This document shows positions 35,785 to 47,174 of a DNA stretch of 64,000 bases, one piece after another. Positions within the stretch are counted from its first letter, which is position 1, and every line of letters starts with the position of its first letter. The notes under the pieces are model-generated. The model worked only from the letters and a program-made list of their open reading frames with translations. It was not told the DNA's origin and made no database searches. The position numbers and the translations under genes were made by a program. The stretch is from Nyssa sinensis (taxonomy: Eukaryota; Streptophyta; Magnoliopsida; Cornales; Nyssaceae): positions 33,302,638 to 33,366,637 of the forward strand of contig CM018035.1 in NCBI GenBank assembly GCA_008638375.1. The letters run 5' to 3'.

Positions 35785-36195
35785 TCACCGCTTGCCCTGG
35801 CACCAAAACAGAAGGATGACTCCAGGGCTCACGACACCTTCATTCTCCGCTTTCACTCTCCTCAAATTCAGTATGGCACCTTGGCCGGCTTGTGCAAGGG
35901 TCTCTGCCAAGGAAAGAAGGGAAGGAGGCATCTCCTTATCATCTTCATCATCAATGCTCCAAGCCTCGATTGAATCAAGGAGGGCCCGCCTCCATAAGGG
36001 GGAATCCCTATCGGATGCTAAGATGGACGAAGAGATCTTCGTCTCCTTTAGTCTTTCCATAGGAACCAAGGTAAAATGGTGGGCTATCCTTAGCCACAGT
36101 TTGATCACACCCAACTCAGACTGAGGATCGTCAATCACCTCTGGATGACAGTAACTTCTATAGCAATTCAATTCCCCTTGATAGGAAAACATCAT
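35785..36195 (-). pseudogene. aORF2 remnant of host Tat element
   Basis: The open frame runs from 36522 to 35785 on the minus strand; the first Met after the TATA-like box is at 36195. It contains PEVIDDPQSELGVIKLW, SDRDSPLWRRALLDSIEAW and LAETLAQAGQG, aligning with aORF2 of the young Tat. The C-terminal part lies in another frame down to about 35665 (GFRVPS and following), so a frameshift has truncated it. The aORF1 region and the second promoter module of the young Tat are missing between this frame and the LTR. Confidence 0.5.
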
Positions 36196-36242
36196 GAAAA
36201 TAGACAATAAGAAGAATGGGCATGTAAGCTCCCCCTCTCTTC

Positions 36243-36352
36243 CCCTATATATTGATCCTTGAAGACAAAGAGTCATACATCCAAACCGTCGCGATGGTTT
36301 GGGAAAAGAGTGGCCTCGAAAGCCCCAAACGAAGGGTGCGTAATAAATGATG
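36243..36352 (-). promoter_or_regulatory. Putative antisense promoter module, host Tat
   Basis: TATATA at 36246-36251 and TGCGTAATAAATG at 36337-36349, about 91 bp apart, as in the young Tat module at 18395-18515. Confidence 0.45.
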
Positions 36353-36445
36353 TGATGAACCGTCATCTTATAAGATAACAAGGCGGAACATTTAATCTTC
36401 TTGAGCCTATAGCCTAAGTCACGCACTAAAGCTCTATCTAAGGCT

Positions 36446-36460
36446 TGGGGGGGGGGAGGA
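36446..36460 (+). promoter_or_regulatory. Polypurine tract of host Tat
   Basis: A G run followed by AGGAG, then TAGC and the LTR start at 36466. Same layout as 19596-19614. Confidence 0.75.
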
Positions 36461-36465
36461 GTAGC

Positions 36466-37055
36466 TGATATACCACAAAACGACAGACCAATCCCCATGC
36501 GACACATGTGTCTACAAATCAATTAAGGGCTCGGTCATTCCAAAGCATGCCGAGCACTCAGAAAAGACCTGCAGAACTTGAAGGGCCGAGCACACACCTA
36601 CATAGCAGAGCTATATTCTTACGGAGCCTACAGGTCCGAGCACGGACCTCTAGAGCACTCTCCTGCTATTCAGAGCTCATCACCGCCTTAATATCTGCCG
36701 AACAAGGAATATGGAAACAATCTTTTACAAGGAAACTGTCACGCATGGTTATCTCTATTTTGATACAATGTCCAACATGGAAACTACTATCTCCGATGAT
36801 CAAATCCCTACTTTCATGACTCCAAATCCTAATCAACTTAGGAAAGCCACCATCTATAAATTAAACCCTAAAGGTACACTTTATTTTTCATGCTCATTAT
36901 TTGGCTTACATTATAGTCTTTTCAATTCAGTTTATTAACTTAAGCATCAGAGCGGCTACCGCCGGAGCCAATTCGGTGGTCCTCTGATCATCTTCTTAAG
37001 TGTTCTTCAGCTCGCAGAAGGTCAAAGTCGGCTACAGCCAAAAAGTGCAGCATCA
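36466..37055 (+). repeat. 3' LTR of host Tat element
   Basis: 590 bp, TGATATACCAC...GCAGCATCA. Its ends and the block AGCGGCTACCGCCGGAGCCA (36951-36970) match the young Tat LTR, while the interior has diverged. No matching 5' LTR is in the window. Confidence 0.9.
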
Positions 37056-37651
37056 CAACCTATTTACCCCCCTTTCTCTCTCTCTAAGTTGCTTCTTCAC
37101 GACCATTCTCAACACAATTAACTTAATTTTGGGAAAATGTTATATGTGCATGATGTTTATATAAAATTTTAATAGTACAAAATAATGTGGCAGCAACATT
37201 TGTTGGAATGCATCAACCGGACCACTTCATTCTTTATGAAAATTCTCTATAAGATTTTTTTATGCTTGACATTATTCATAATTTTATGGTTTCCTACTAG
37301 CAGAGTACAACACAGGCCTAGGCCAGTTTGAAATTGCATTGGAAACTAGAGAAGAAAAAAAAAAAAAAAAGACAAGATATATGCCCTTTATTCCAGAAGT
37401 AACACCCACACAGCCTCAGTAAAGGGGACAAAACCTAAATCCATAGAGCCATAAGTTAAACTGGCTTTACAGACCACAGCCACAACATGATAGAAATGAA
37501 CCGACTAAATACAATTAGACATGATTTAGTATAGAAACCAAAAAAATTTCCCAATTTTCTTTTTAATAAAAAAAAACAGTATGTCTTATTATTATACGAA
37601 AAATATATTGGAATTATGTTATTGGCCACCCACCATTCAGTAATTTATATT
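37056..37651. other. Gene-flanking sequence, no gene seen
   Basis: AT-rich non-coding sequence with a short A run near 37355. It holds the 3' flank, and probably the 3' UTR, of the NAC gene to its right. The host Tat ends about 600 bp from the NAC stop codon. Confidence 0.5.
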
Positions 37652-38028
37652 TTAATTAGTGAATGCCACTTGTGAGACCTCTTCGGCAGCAGTAGTAGAA
37701 TACCAAGCGTCGTCTGTGATGAATTGCATCCATGAATCATCTTTATCTTCTTCGTCAATGCAGGAGGATGATGCTAAGGGAACGTCTGGTGACATGATTT
37801 CATACTCGTTGATGACTCCTTGTGGACTCTCAATCATTGCTATGCTACATTGGCCTGCTTGTTCTTCGATATCTGAGCAGACTCCATTTTTCTTGAACAC
37901 ACGACACAATGCGTATGAATCCTGTTAAGTGATCCAACACTGTTTTTAAGTGCTGCAAGGCAAGTGTTTAAATCTTGTATAATGAAACAGTGAATCAAGA
38001 GTTGTTTTCTTTTCTCATTAGGGGTTGG

Positions 38029-38074
<46 letters not shown>

Positions 38075-38520
38075 CCAAATAAAGTATAAAGTATGCTTGT
38101 CAATGATAAAGAAGAAAAGTTTAAGGCTGAATTCTGGATAAGAGATCCATGCTGATAACTAAAGCCTGGGTCTAAGATTTTGCAATCAGTCAATTATTGG
38201 GGCTGCTCAATTTAGTACACAGATTGATATATACACCATTTCATTTGAAACCAAACTTTATTAAATTTCTTTCTTATGGGCACTGCCAGAATATATGACC
38301 ATCTCTCTCCCCCCTGTTTTGATTCCTAAAGATATTATGTAACCCTGGAATCAAGAAATGAATCAGAAGTTTTTACTGCCGTTATATTAAAAATCCCTTC
38401 GACATTTTCTTTATTTTTCTTAAATGGTTTAGAAAAAGGAAAAATTATAAGTATATATACATTAATAAAATAAATTATATTTATTAACAAAATATAATAA
38501 AGATTATGAGTCTTACACAG

Positions 38521-38572
<52 letters not shown>

Positions 38573-38820
38573 ATGGGTAAAGGGAAGTAATCATAGTTAA
38601 AACTGATGCGGAATTCGTTATCATATAATAAGAAATAGATGTGGAAGTGAAAAAAAGAAGAATGGTCTCTACCCTCTCCCTATTAATAATAATATAGATG
38701 AAAGAAAATTGACGTAACAATAAAACATGCATTTGCCTATTCTGGTGTTTGGAATAAAGTGAAAAGTGGCCGACACTTCCTTACACCATGAAAGTGAAGG
38801 GTGGGCTGCTTTTAAGCTTC

Positions 38821-38874
<54 letters not shown>

Positions 38875-39144
38875 ATATATATATATGTGTGTGTGTGTGT
38901 GGTTTCTTTAGTTGGAGAATCGTCCACAACTCTAGATCAGAACATGATCAAAATATAATATATAGGTATATATGTGTATGTAGGTGATAGGGTTGGGCAG
39001 AGCTTCATTCTATCATATGGGGGCCGGATAGATAGTACTTTTGTCTCACTGGAGAAAGACAAAGTGAAGCCAAAGCTTTGTCACTTGAAAGATATAAGAT
39101 CAGAGCAAGTAAAGAATATGTCAGCGATTTAGTTGTGATTATAT

Positions 39145-39181
<37 letters not shown>

Positions 39182-41236
39182 CTAATTCCTTAAAGAAATA
39201 TAAAGACAGATCACTAGTAAGGGAATGGTAAAGGCCCAAACTTTCCATGCAAGTCATGCACTTCCCACGTTCCCTGATAGCTCTCTTCAGCATCAATCCA
39301 ATTTCAGGTCGTTAGAATTGAATTCCAATTGGCATTGAGTATTTTAATTTACAGCCATTGAGCATTTGGCATCTATACATTTAAATTTGATCCATATGTA
39401 TATGTGATTTGATCAGCTTGCTTTCTATCCTTTTGAGTGTAAAAGACAGCAAAGGTGAAAAAAATATAGAAGCTAAAGGCTTTTTGGACAAGTTGAGGCC
39501 TGAAATTTCATGCTTTCGAAGTCAATTCACTACAAGTCTACAACAAAGAAAACTAAACAATGACTTAATTGTTTTTTTTTTTTTCCTTTTCTTCTTTTTC
39601 TTTATAAAATAGATGAAATAAATAAATAGGTAGTGGGAATGGGAATGGGAATGGGCTTTTTGTTAATATTGCTTCAAGAGTCCAAAACCAACAAACTATC
39701 ACTGATCAAGTTATTCTAAAAGATCAACTTTTCTTTTTCGTGTTTGTATCATGCCTACATGATAAAATATAATTTTCTTAATTCCTTTTCCTAATAATCT
39801 ATGAAAAAAGAAATTAATCAGTCGCATATATACACGTAGGCAACAAGGGATACAAAATGGTGATAAAATATCATTGAATAACATCATTTTGCCCCTAAAT
39901 TCCACGTTTTAGGTGCAACAAGGGATACACCAGTTAACCGTAGAATAAGGTGTAGTATGTAATATAGACAATTTTCTATAGCCTAAACATAGAAAAGAAA
40001 ATTAATGAATATTTTTTTCTCAAAAAAAAGTATTGAAGTCAAGATACGAATGATAATGGTCATTCATGAGTTTGTTTTGCTTTAATAATTCAAGAACCGA
40101 CCCTACCAACGGAACTTTCAGGTACATGGCCGAGACGATAAACAGTGGTTAACTGGTGTTTGTGTGTCTATATAACTCATGAATGCGAGTCATCATAAGT
40201 TATTATTTGAAGAGAAATGCTTGGGATCTCATCCTATTTATTCTATTTTGATCTCTCCCTCTCACACAAGTAAGAAAATATTATTCATTTAGCTCTTATT
40301 TGAAACATGACGAAAGTTTTGTTAGAAATTCCAGTGGTCAATTGGTGTGTGTGTGTGTGTGTGTGTATAGATATGGAGATGAATGCAATGCCGTATTTTC
40401 TTAGTGTTTGTTTGTAGTCATCATCATCATACGAACTACCTGAATTCCAGATGTCTCCTCGCATTCCTTGTCGTCGAGTCGATATTCATGCATTACCCAG
40501 TCAGTCCTAATTCCTTGAGGAGCTCGGCCTTTGTAGTAAACCAGTGTCTTCTTCATTCCAATCGCTCGATTCTGGCACGTAACTCTTCGATCTTTCCCGG
40601 TTGACTTCCAGTATCCGGCTCGGGTAGCTCTATTTGTTCTGAATCCGTTTGGGTATTTTCGATCCCGGGGACCAAAAAAATACCACTCTGGGTCTCTACT
40701 GGGCAAGAAGGATTTCTCTGCAATAACAAGTCATGACACGTTTAATTACATGAACTACTCAAACACATAAAAATTACTGACAACGAAAAACAAAAGTAAC
40801 AAACATGATCCAGCACAACTACATCAGCGACCAGAATTTGCTTCACGCATTTCATGCTAGCTAGCTAGCTGAAAATAATCAAACACCATACAAGAAGGCA
40901 TAAAACTCCATTAACGGACAGTCTCAGAGAGGCAGAGAGAGGGGGGGGGGGTCTTGGGTGGACATTCATAAAGAACAAGAAGAAGATGATGATGAGAAGC
41001 AAGAGGTTAACATATTAAGGGTATTGGGAGCACATTAATAAGAAGAAGAAGAAGAAGAAGAAGAAGAAAAGGAAGAGACCTGCTAACTCCCAAGGCTCAC
41101 ATTTGTAGAGATCAACCTCAGGAATTATGTCAAGTTCAATCTCTTGTCCATGAATTTTCCTCTTAAGATAATAATTGACAAGCTCTTCATCAGTTGGATG
41201 AAACCTAAAACCAGGAGGCAATCCGACCGGCGCCAT
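37652..41236 (-). CDS. NAC domain transcription factor, three exons
   Basis: Exons on the minus strand are 41080-41236, 40440-40717 and 37652-37921, together 705 nt encoding 234 aa. The introns (40718-41079, 40440 to 37921 gap of 2518 bp) have GT/AG ends and keep the frame. The NAC subdomains appear in order: A ([19 protein letters not shown]), B ([15 protein letters not shown]), C ([20 protein letters not shown]), D ([18 protein letters not shown]) and E ([12 protein letters not shown]), filling about residues 6-155. The C-terminal regulatory region is only about 80 residues, acidic (DEEDKDDSW) and short for the family. NAC proteins bind DNA as dimers in the nucleus. The target genes cannot be told from sequence. 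Closest recalled relatives are of the NAC045/NAC086 type, weakly. Confidence 0.93.
37922..40439 (-). other. NAC intron 2, rich in microsatellites
   Basis: 2518 bp between GTAGTTCG (donor, 40439) and AACAG (acceptor, 37922). It contains GA (38033-38072), GT/AT (38521-38570), CT (38826-38868), AT (39148-39178), GGAATG (about 39637-39655) and GT (about 40343-40367) runs. No transposon coding was seen. Small frames inside are artefacts. Confidence 0.85.
40718..41079 (-). other. NAC intron 1
   Basis: 362 bp from GTCTCTTCC to TTGCAG, at the position (after Trp-Glu-Leu-Ala) where NAC genes usually have an intron. A CTT repeat (GAA on the plus strand, 41038-41068) begins about 10 bases after the donor. 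Confidence 0.9.
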
Positions 41237-42175
41237 TAATGCTTTCCCCGTTCTATCGCCACCAGCCTCTCTTTGTTAGCTCCTTTTCCCTTATCACTAA
41301 TACAATCATTCGTATATATAAAAGGATTCAAAGTCCTTTGTCCTCCAGTTATTTTTCACTTTCTCTTTTACAGATTCTAGACAAACGTTTCTTGCAAGCC
41401 CTGCCCTTCTAAGTACATCTAATTCGGGAGCATGGAATTGTTCCTGGGCTACTGTAGGCTGTTTAGCTTTGGACAAAATAACCGTACGTGTGTTACATAT
41501 TGTATTCCAATATTATATATTGACATTCACACGGTAAAGCAACATATGAAAATGAACAAGTTAATGCTCTAATTATGTTCCATGGAGGATCTAGATCGAG
41601 CACTGACATAGGGGAGCAAAAATATAAAGATTGAAAATGAGGGGGCCTTTAATAAAAACATGAAAAAAAATTTGGGGAAGGAGCAATTCCTAATTTTTTT
41701 TATAAAAAAGAAAACTATATAAAAAAGGATAAAAAATCAAATTCCTCCTCCCGCCGCACAAGGAGTGGGGAAGGATGGGAGAATTTCTCCCTATGCCTAG
41801 CCTATGATTGGTTCCCTTATTCTAATGTTTCTAATAGAAAAAGTTATTACATGTTGTGAGGTTTGGATTACCTCTCACCTGGTCCCTATTTGATCTGCTT
41901 AGAGGTTTATGTGAACCCTATCACTCTTTCTTTAGTGCTGCATTTATTAATTTTTGAACATTGTTATTTTAGCATTAAGATTAATTATTTGGCAGTAAAT
42001 CCAACAAATCAGATCAAGTTGTGGAAGGAGGTCTAATAATGCAACCACACATGATAGAGCAAATTAAATATTAAGTCACAAGTTCCATTATATACTTGGT
42101 TCATAGATAAGGGGCTGCTACGTTCTATACAAAAGTTCATCTAGAATAACCAAAAATTTCTAAACGTCCACAACC
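41237..42175 (-). promoter_or_regulatory. NAC 5' flank and promoter region
   Basis: TATATATA at 41313-41320 lies about 80 bp upstream of the ATG and is the best TATA candidate. The rest is AT-rich with no recognised gene. The region is bounded by the solo LTR at 42181, which leaves about 0.94 kb of upstream sequence free of the LTR. Confidence 0.4.
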
Positions 42176-42180
42176 ATCAT

Positions 42181-45094
42181 TGTAGAGATCTGAAAAAAAT
42201 GAGAAAATTTTTTTCGTTTTTGCGGTAGGACATTTGCCATACACGGTTTTTTCGGTAAAGCCTGGTTTTGTCGGTAAAGCATCGAAATGCGTTAGTTCAT
42301 CGTTTGACATATTTAAAAGCATATTTGGAGTGTGTCATAGAAGAGAAATATACTTAGAATATTGTGAGGTATCTACTGTTCAAATTTCAGCTAAAATTGA
42401 AACCGTTTCAAAATTGGACAAAAAAAGGGTATTCGGGTGGCCCGGGTGGAAAGGGATGATCCCGACCTCAAACGAAAATATTTTATTCTGAGAATTTTCA
42501 TTTAAAATAATTTTATGAACATTGGTTAAAACCAAATTTTAAATTGAAGCGTTTAGGAATGAGTTGTAGAGTAACGGGCTATGGGGCTCATTAAGGGCAA
42601 AATGGTCATTTGCCCTTAGCCCCTTTGTCCTCCACTATAAAATGAACACTTGGGGCCATTATATACACATATACACTCTGAAATTCAGAGAGCTCTCGTC
42701 CGTGGGTGAAAAATAGACAAAAGTCCTAGCTTTTTCAACTTTCTAGCCTCCAAAACACGCACTTCGAGGGGGATTTTGGCTGAGCTTTCTTCTGGAAAGT
42801 TGTTCGTCTCCACGAGTACTATATTCTCACCAAACAGTTTGGCCATCCAGCAAACACAGCCACCGCAGTTTAAGAAAAACTGATTTTAGGTATGGTTTCT
42901 TGCTAAGCTAGGAATAGATTTAGCTTTTCCTACCTTTCTATGTGTTACTTGAGCTGCCTAGAGGTGTATTTGAGGTTAGGAAGTTATTTAAGTGGTGTTA
43001 CTTTGAAGAACCTAGAGTTAGAAATTTGGGGATTTTTGTTTCCTTTAATTTAATTGGTGTTTTATTATTATGAATAACATGTATTTTGTCCATGTGTTAG
43101 ATTGCTATGTTTTGATGTGCATTCATGTTGAAATTTTCTTGATATCATGGGGGAAATTTGATTGCTTGGTGTGGGGGAGCTTTATGGAATTTTAACATTT
43201 TGTGAAAAGCTTAGCATAATATTTGTGAATTGATAGTATAGTGGGATTGTAGCTTGAATATATCTTGATGTGTGTAGCCATAGTATATGCATGTAAATGA
43301 TGTTTTGGAAGTTTAAAATTATGAATTGTATGGGAAGGAATGCATGACTTGAAAAGGGACACCATGTGTTTGAACATTTGTCACATTGAACTTGCATGAT
43401 GAAATCATGGCATCTTGGCATAATGTGATTCCTTGGAAACATGGTGTGGGTGAGCACGTGGTGCTGGACATTATGAGGGTGTAGATCCTGTGGTGAAAAA
43501 CCCAAAATTGGCCATTAGGTACTCGCATGCCTACGAGGTCCGGACCGTAAAGCGAGGCATATATTGGTACTTGCATGCCAACGGGGAAGAACCGTGAAGC
43601 GAGACATGGGTGTGGCATAGAGTTTGCATGTGTGAGTCATGCATAGTGTGTTTGCATTGCATTAAACAACGGGAAGGAAAATTATATCTTGAAATTGTAC
43701 ATTTGCACATACCACGTCCTAAATTTGTTGCTAGTATTAGTGAGTTATCATACCAGCAGTTGAGCTGACCCATTCGTGGGCAATATATTTCAGATGAGGC
43801 ACCAGTTGCTTGAGACTTCCTTGAGTGTTGAAGAAAAAGGAAGGAAATGGATTTTGCGGAAGATTTGGCCCTTGGGGGCATGTTATGAATGTGTGGGCAT
43901 GAGCCCAACTTCTTGTATTTAAACTTATGTAAATTGTGAACTTTAGGCCTAGGGCCATTTTGAAAATGTATGAGTTGGAACTCAAATAAATGCATGATAC
44001 TTTACTTAAATGTGTAATAGAGGCTGCTTGATGTTTGGGAGTTAAATGTGTATTATATGGATGTGTTGGAAGTGGAGGATGTAGGTTTAATTTGATGGAT
44101 TTGTGGCCACCGAATGAGGGTGGATTGTTGATGAATTTATGTTCATATATCTTGTGAAAAATTAGGTGGGAAAACACTTAAAGAAACGAATGAAACTATG
44201 TCCAAATTTTGGTAGAATCAAGAGAGAAATAGGTGTGGAAATGACCGTTTAAAAAGAGTGGAAAAAAATGTCAAAATGGGGGTTTAGGAACCTTGAACAA
44301 GTGGGCTAAAAGTGTGAAGAAAAGAGGATTTAAAAGACTTGAAAAAAAATTCAAAAAATGGACAAATAGGTTGCAGCCATGAACAGTGCATTGAGAAAAA
44401 AATCAGATTTGGCCTATATGCTACAGTGCCCGATAGCCGCGCGCCTGCTCGCCATGCACGTGCCCGCTTGCCAACGCTGCCTGCCCCTGCACGCGCGCGA
44501 GCGCGTCATGCGCCCTACCTTGCCCCTACTGCCTTGCATGCTGTCCAACTATTGTGCATCTCTTGTTTTTGCTATGTCATGACCTAGATTACAAGACCAT
44601 TTTGAGGCCATTCAAGCACATGTTTGAACCAACTTTTTGAGTACATTTTAGACCATTTTGGGATGAATTTTGAGCTACATTTGGATGCCATTTTGGGCCA
44701 TGTTTGGCCTATGTTTGGGCCATGTTTTGGGCCTCATCAAGGGCTGTATGAGTGATCATCTTTGGGCCATATTTGACCATTAACATGGGCTATGTTAGGC
44801 CCTCTCCCTTGTACAATTCTTGGTGGGTTTCTTGAACTATTCATGGGCTATACCTTAACCTATTTTTGGGGCCATTCGAAACGTCATTTAAAGGGGGTTT
44901 TTGGAAGTGATTTAAGATTGTTTTACGGACAATTTTGAGTTAAATTGAATGTCGAGTTTTCACTTAAATTTTTGGGAGAAGCTTGAGGGAATAATGAGGG
45001 AGATTTCAATTAAATTTACCGAATTTTTACTTCTTTTCCTTTCTTTTGTTTCGTTCAGTCGCTTCCTGTGTTCGTGGGAATCTGGGGCGTGACA
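42181..45094 (+). mobile_element. Solo LTR (2.91 kb) with perfect target-site duplication
   Basis: TGTAGAGATCTG at 42181 to GGGGCGTGACA at 45094, flanked by ATCAT at 42176-42180 and 45095-45099. A TATA box (TATAAAA, 42637-42643) marks the likely LTR promoter, firing away from the NAC gene. No primer site, gag or pol is present. This family is distinct from the other LTRs in the window. Frames at 43531-44177 (minus) and 44339-44587 (plus) are chance. Confidence 0.9.
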
Positions 45095-45257
45095 ATCATC
45101 CTTGCAAAAAAAAATCCACCAGGGAGTCCCACTAACCTGCTCCTTATTCTCTATTCATGGGATCATATCCTAAAAAGGGTATAAGAACCAAGAGAGTTTT
45201 GTGAAAAGCACATAATTAACACGGGTACCCAGTCGTGAGTTTTAGGAAACCCGGATA

Positions 45258-45612
45258 CATTATAAGAAAATGGACTTTTTGTAACATACACTATTAGCGA
45301 CGCACAGAAAAGCGTCGCTAATAGTACCTACTAGCCACGCACACCATGTATGTCGTTAATAGTGGTGGAAAACATGTTTTCCGCACAGAATTAATGGCGA
45401 CAACATTTTAATGGCGCACATTTGAGTTACTAGTGGCGCACATGTGCGTCACTAATAATAAATATTTTTGGTGACATCATAGTGTGCATCGCTAATAGTT
45501 CAGATTATTTAAACAACGTCCTTTTAGAATTCAGTACAATATTGGCAACGCACATGGGTTCATTAGTGACGCACGATTGTACATCGCGAATAGTGTTCTT
45601 AAATTCTTAAAT
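45258..45612 (+). mobile_element. Fragment of a CACTA (En/Spm)-like transposon end
   Basis: CATTATAAGAAAATGG at 45258 resembles the CACTA terminal repeat CACTACAAGAAAA. It is followed by subterminal motifs of the GCGACGC type on both strands (45291-45600), including a perfect 14 bp inverted repeat (45290-45303 with 45312-45325). I saw no second end and no transposase, so it is a remnant. Confidence 0.55.
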
Positions 45613-47174
45613 TCTTATGGGTACTTTGGAAATTATTATTTTTATATAGCTATATTTGGGGTACCTTATTTGACAAAATGGATCCCATCGTGGAGTCTAG
45701 AGTGTTGAAAAAATTTATGGTAAGTACCTTTGTGCTTATCGAAGTTCATTAGATAGCTTAACAGTACTCTTAGGACATGTGTGTGGAATTAATCTAATTA
45801 TTGTTTCATGCTTATCAGGATCTTATTTGATAAAATGGACCCCACCGTTAGATCTAAAACGTCAAAAAATGCTAAAGTTGCATTTTCTTGCAACTTAAAT
45901 TGATAAAAAGCCCACTGATCCATAATTTTTAATAATTAAGCCGACTGGTTCATAGTTTAACAATTATTTTTATTTAAATATCCAAAAACAGTCTGGTTCA
46001 AGTCTAACATAAGTGAACTAGTCCAAGGCTTCATTGAACCAACCGTTTCAAAGCCGGTTTGCCACATCAGCTAGGATTAGTGCCAAAACAAAATCGTTCT
46101 ACTTACCCATTAAGCGTATGGACGGGCCTTGACCTAAAGCCCAAATCGAACCCACCGACCCCGACCCGAACAAGGTCTTCTTCTCTAATCACATGCTGGT
46201 CATCGTCATTAGCAACGGTGATCGGAGTCTGTGATTTTCAAAGTTTCAAACTCATTTTTCGTGCGATTTTTGAGCTTTCTTTTGGTCCCAATTCAATCTA
46301 TACTTAGTTTAGAACTCTTTAGGAACCTTTTGATCCATTAAATCATGGCAATTTGACTAGTTTCCACTGCTTATGCTTTTTCGATGAGCTTTGAAAATCC
46401 CTAATTTTTATCTTATTTCTTCACCAAATTGGTTTGTTCTTGAATCGTTAGGATCCTCTTCCTAAGGATTTTAAACACATAGACCTTAGACCGAACTTTG
46501 AACCCTTTTACACAAAAAATCGTTTATTCTCTCCCTACTGTACATGGCTATATCTCACTAATTCCTTGGCCATTTTGCCCCTTTTTTCTTGCTTGATGAT
46601 GCTTATGTAGTGTATTTTAAGGTCCTTTGGTTATTTCTTGAAGTTTGTTACGTGCATGCACCAGGCTAGACTTTAGCAGTCAGTCATGGTGGCCACTAAT
46701 ATATGGGCCAGTTTTGGGTCATTTGGACCTTCCATCTTTACTTACTAATTCTAAAATTTACATAGAAATCGAATAGAAGTAGAAAAGGATAAGGGTTTTA
46801 CCTATTTGGATTGAATTAAAATTTTACTATCTTTCTTTCTTTAAACAGCCACTATTGTCCTTCTCTGGAACCACGAAAATGGAGCCTCAACTCTCACTCT
46901 TTGTCTTAGTTGTCGAGAAATTGGAAATGAAATAAGGTTGGGGTTTATAAGGAAAGTTGATGATAACTCTCTTTAAACACTTGTCAAGTGAAATCCTTTT
47001 TGGCCTCTCATATGGAAGATAAGGTACAGTTCAAGCATGGTATGATTCAAACCCCTTTAGTGGAGAATTATAGTTGTTGAGCATCCTTTTACATGATATG
47101 TACTTGGTACATATGTATATATTTATCATACATTATATATATGTTATGTTGTCACTTCTTTAGGCACCTCATTT
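45613..47174 (-). mobile_element. Degenerate LTR-like sequence, probably minus orientation
   Basis: Blocks such as 'aaaatggaccccaccgttag' (45831-45850) and the 'accgaccccgacccgaac' segment (46155-46172) recall the interior of the minus-strand chromovirus LTRs. Termini were not found. No gene is visible. Confidence 0.4.

Noticed and set aside
43182..44587. Several overlapping frames, including an Arg/Ala-rich one at 44339-44587
   Set aside because: All lie inside the solo LTR 42181-45094, lack recognisable domains and start positions, and overlap one another on both strands.
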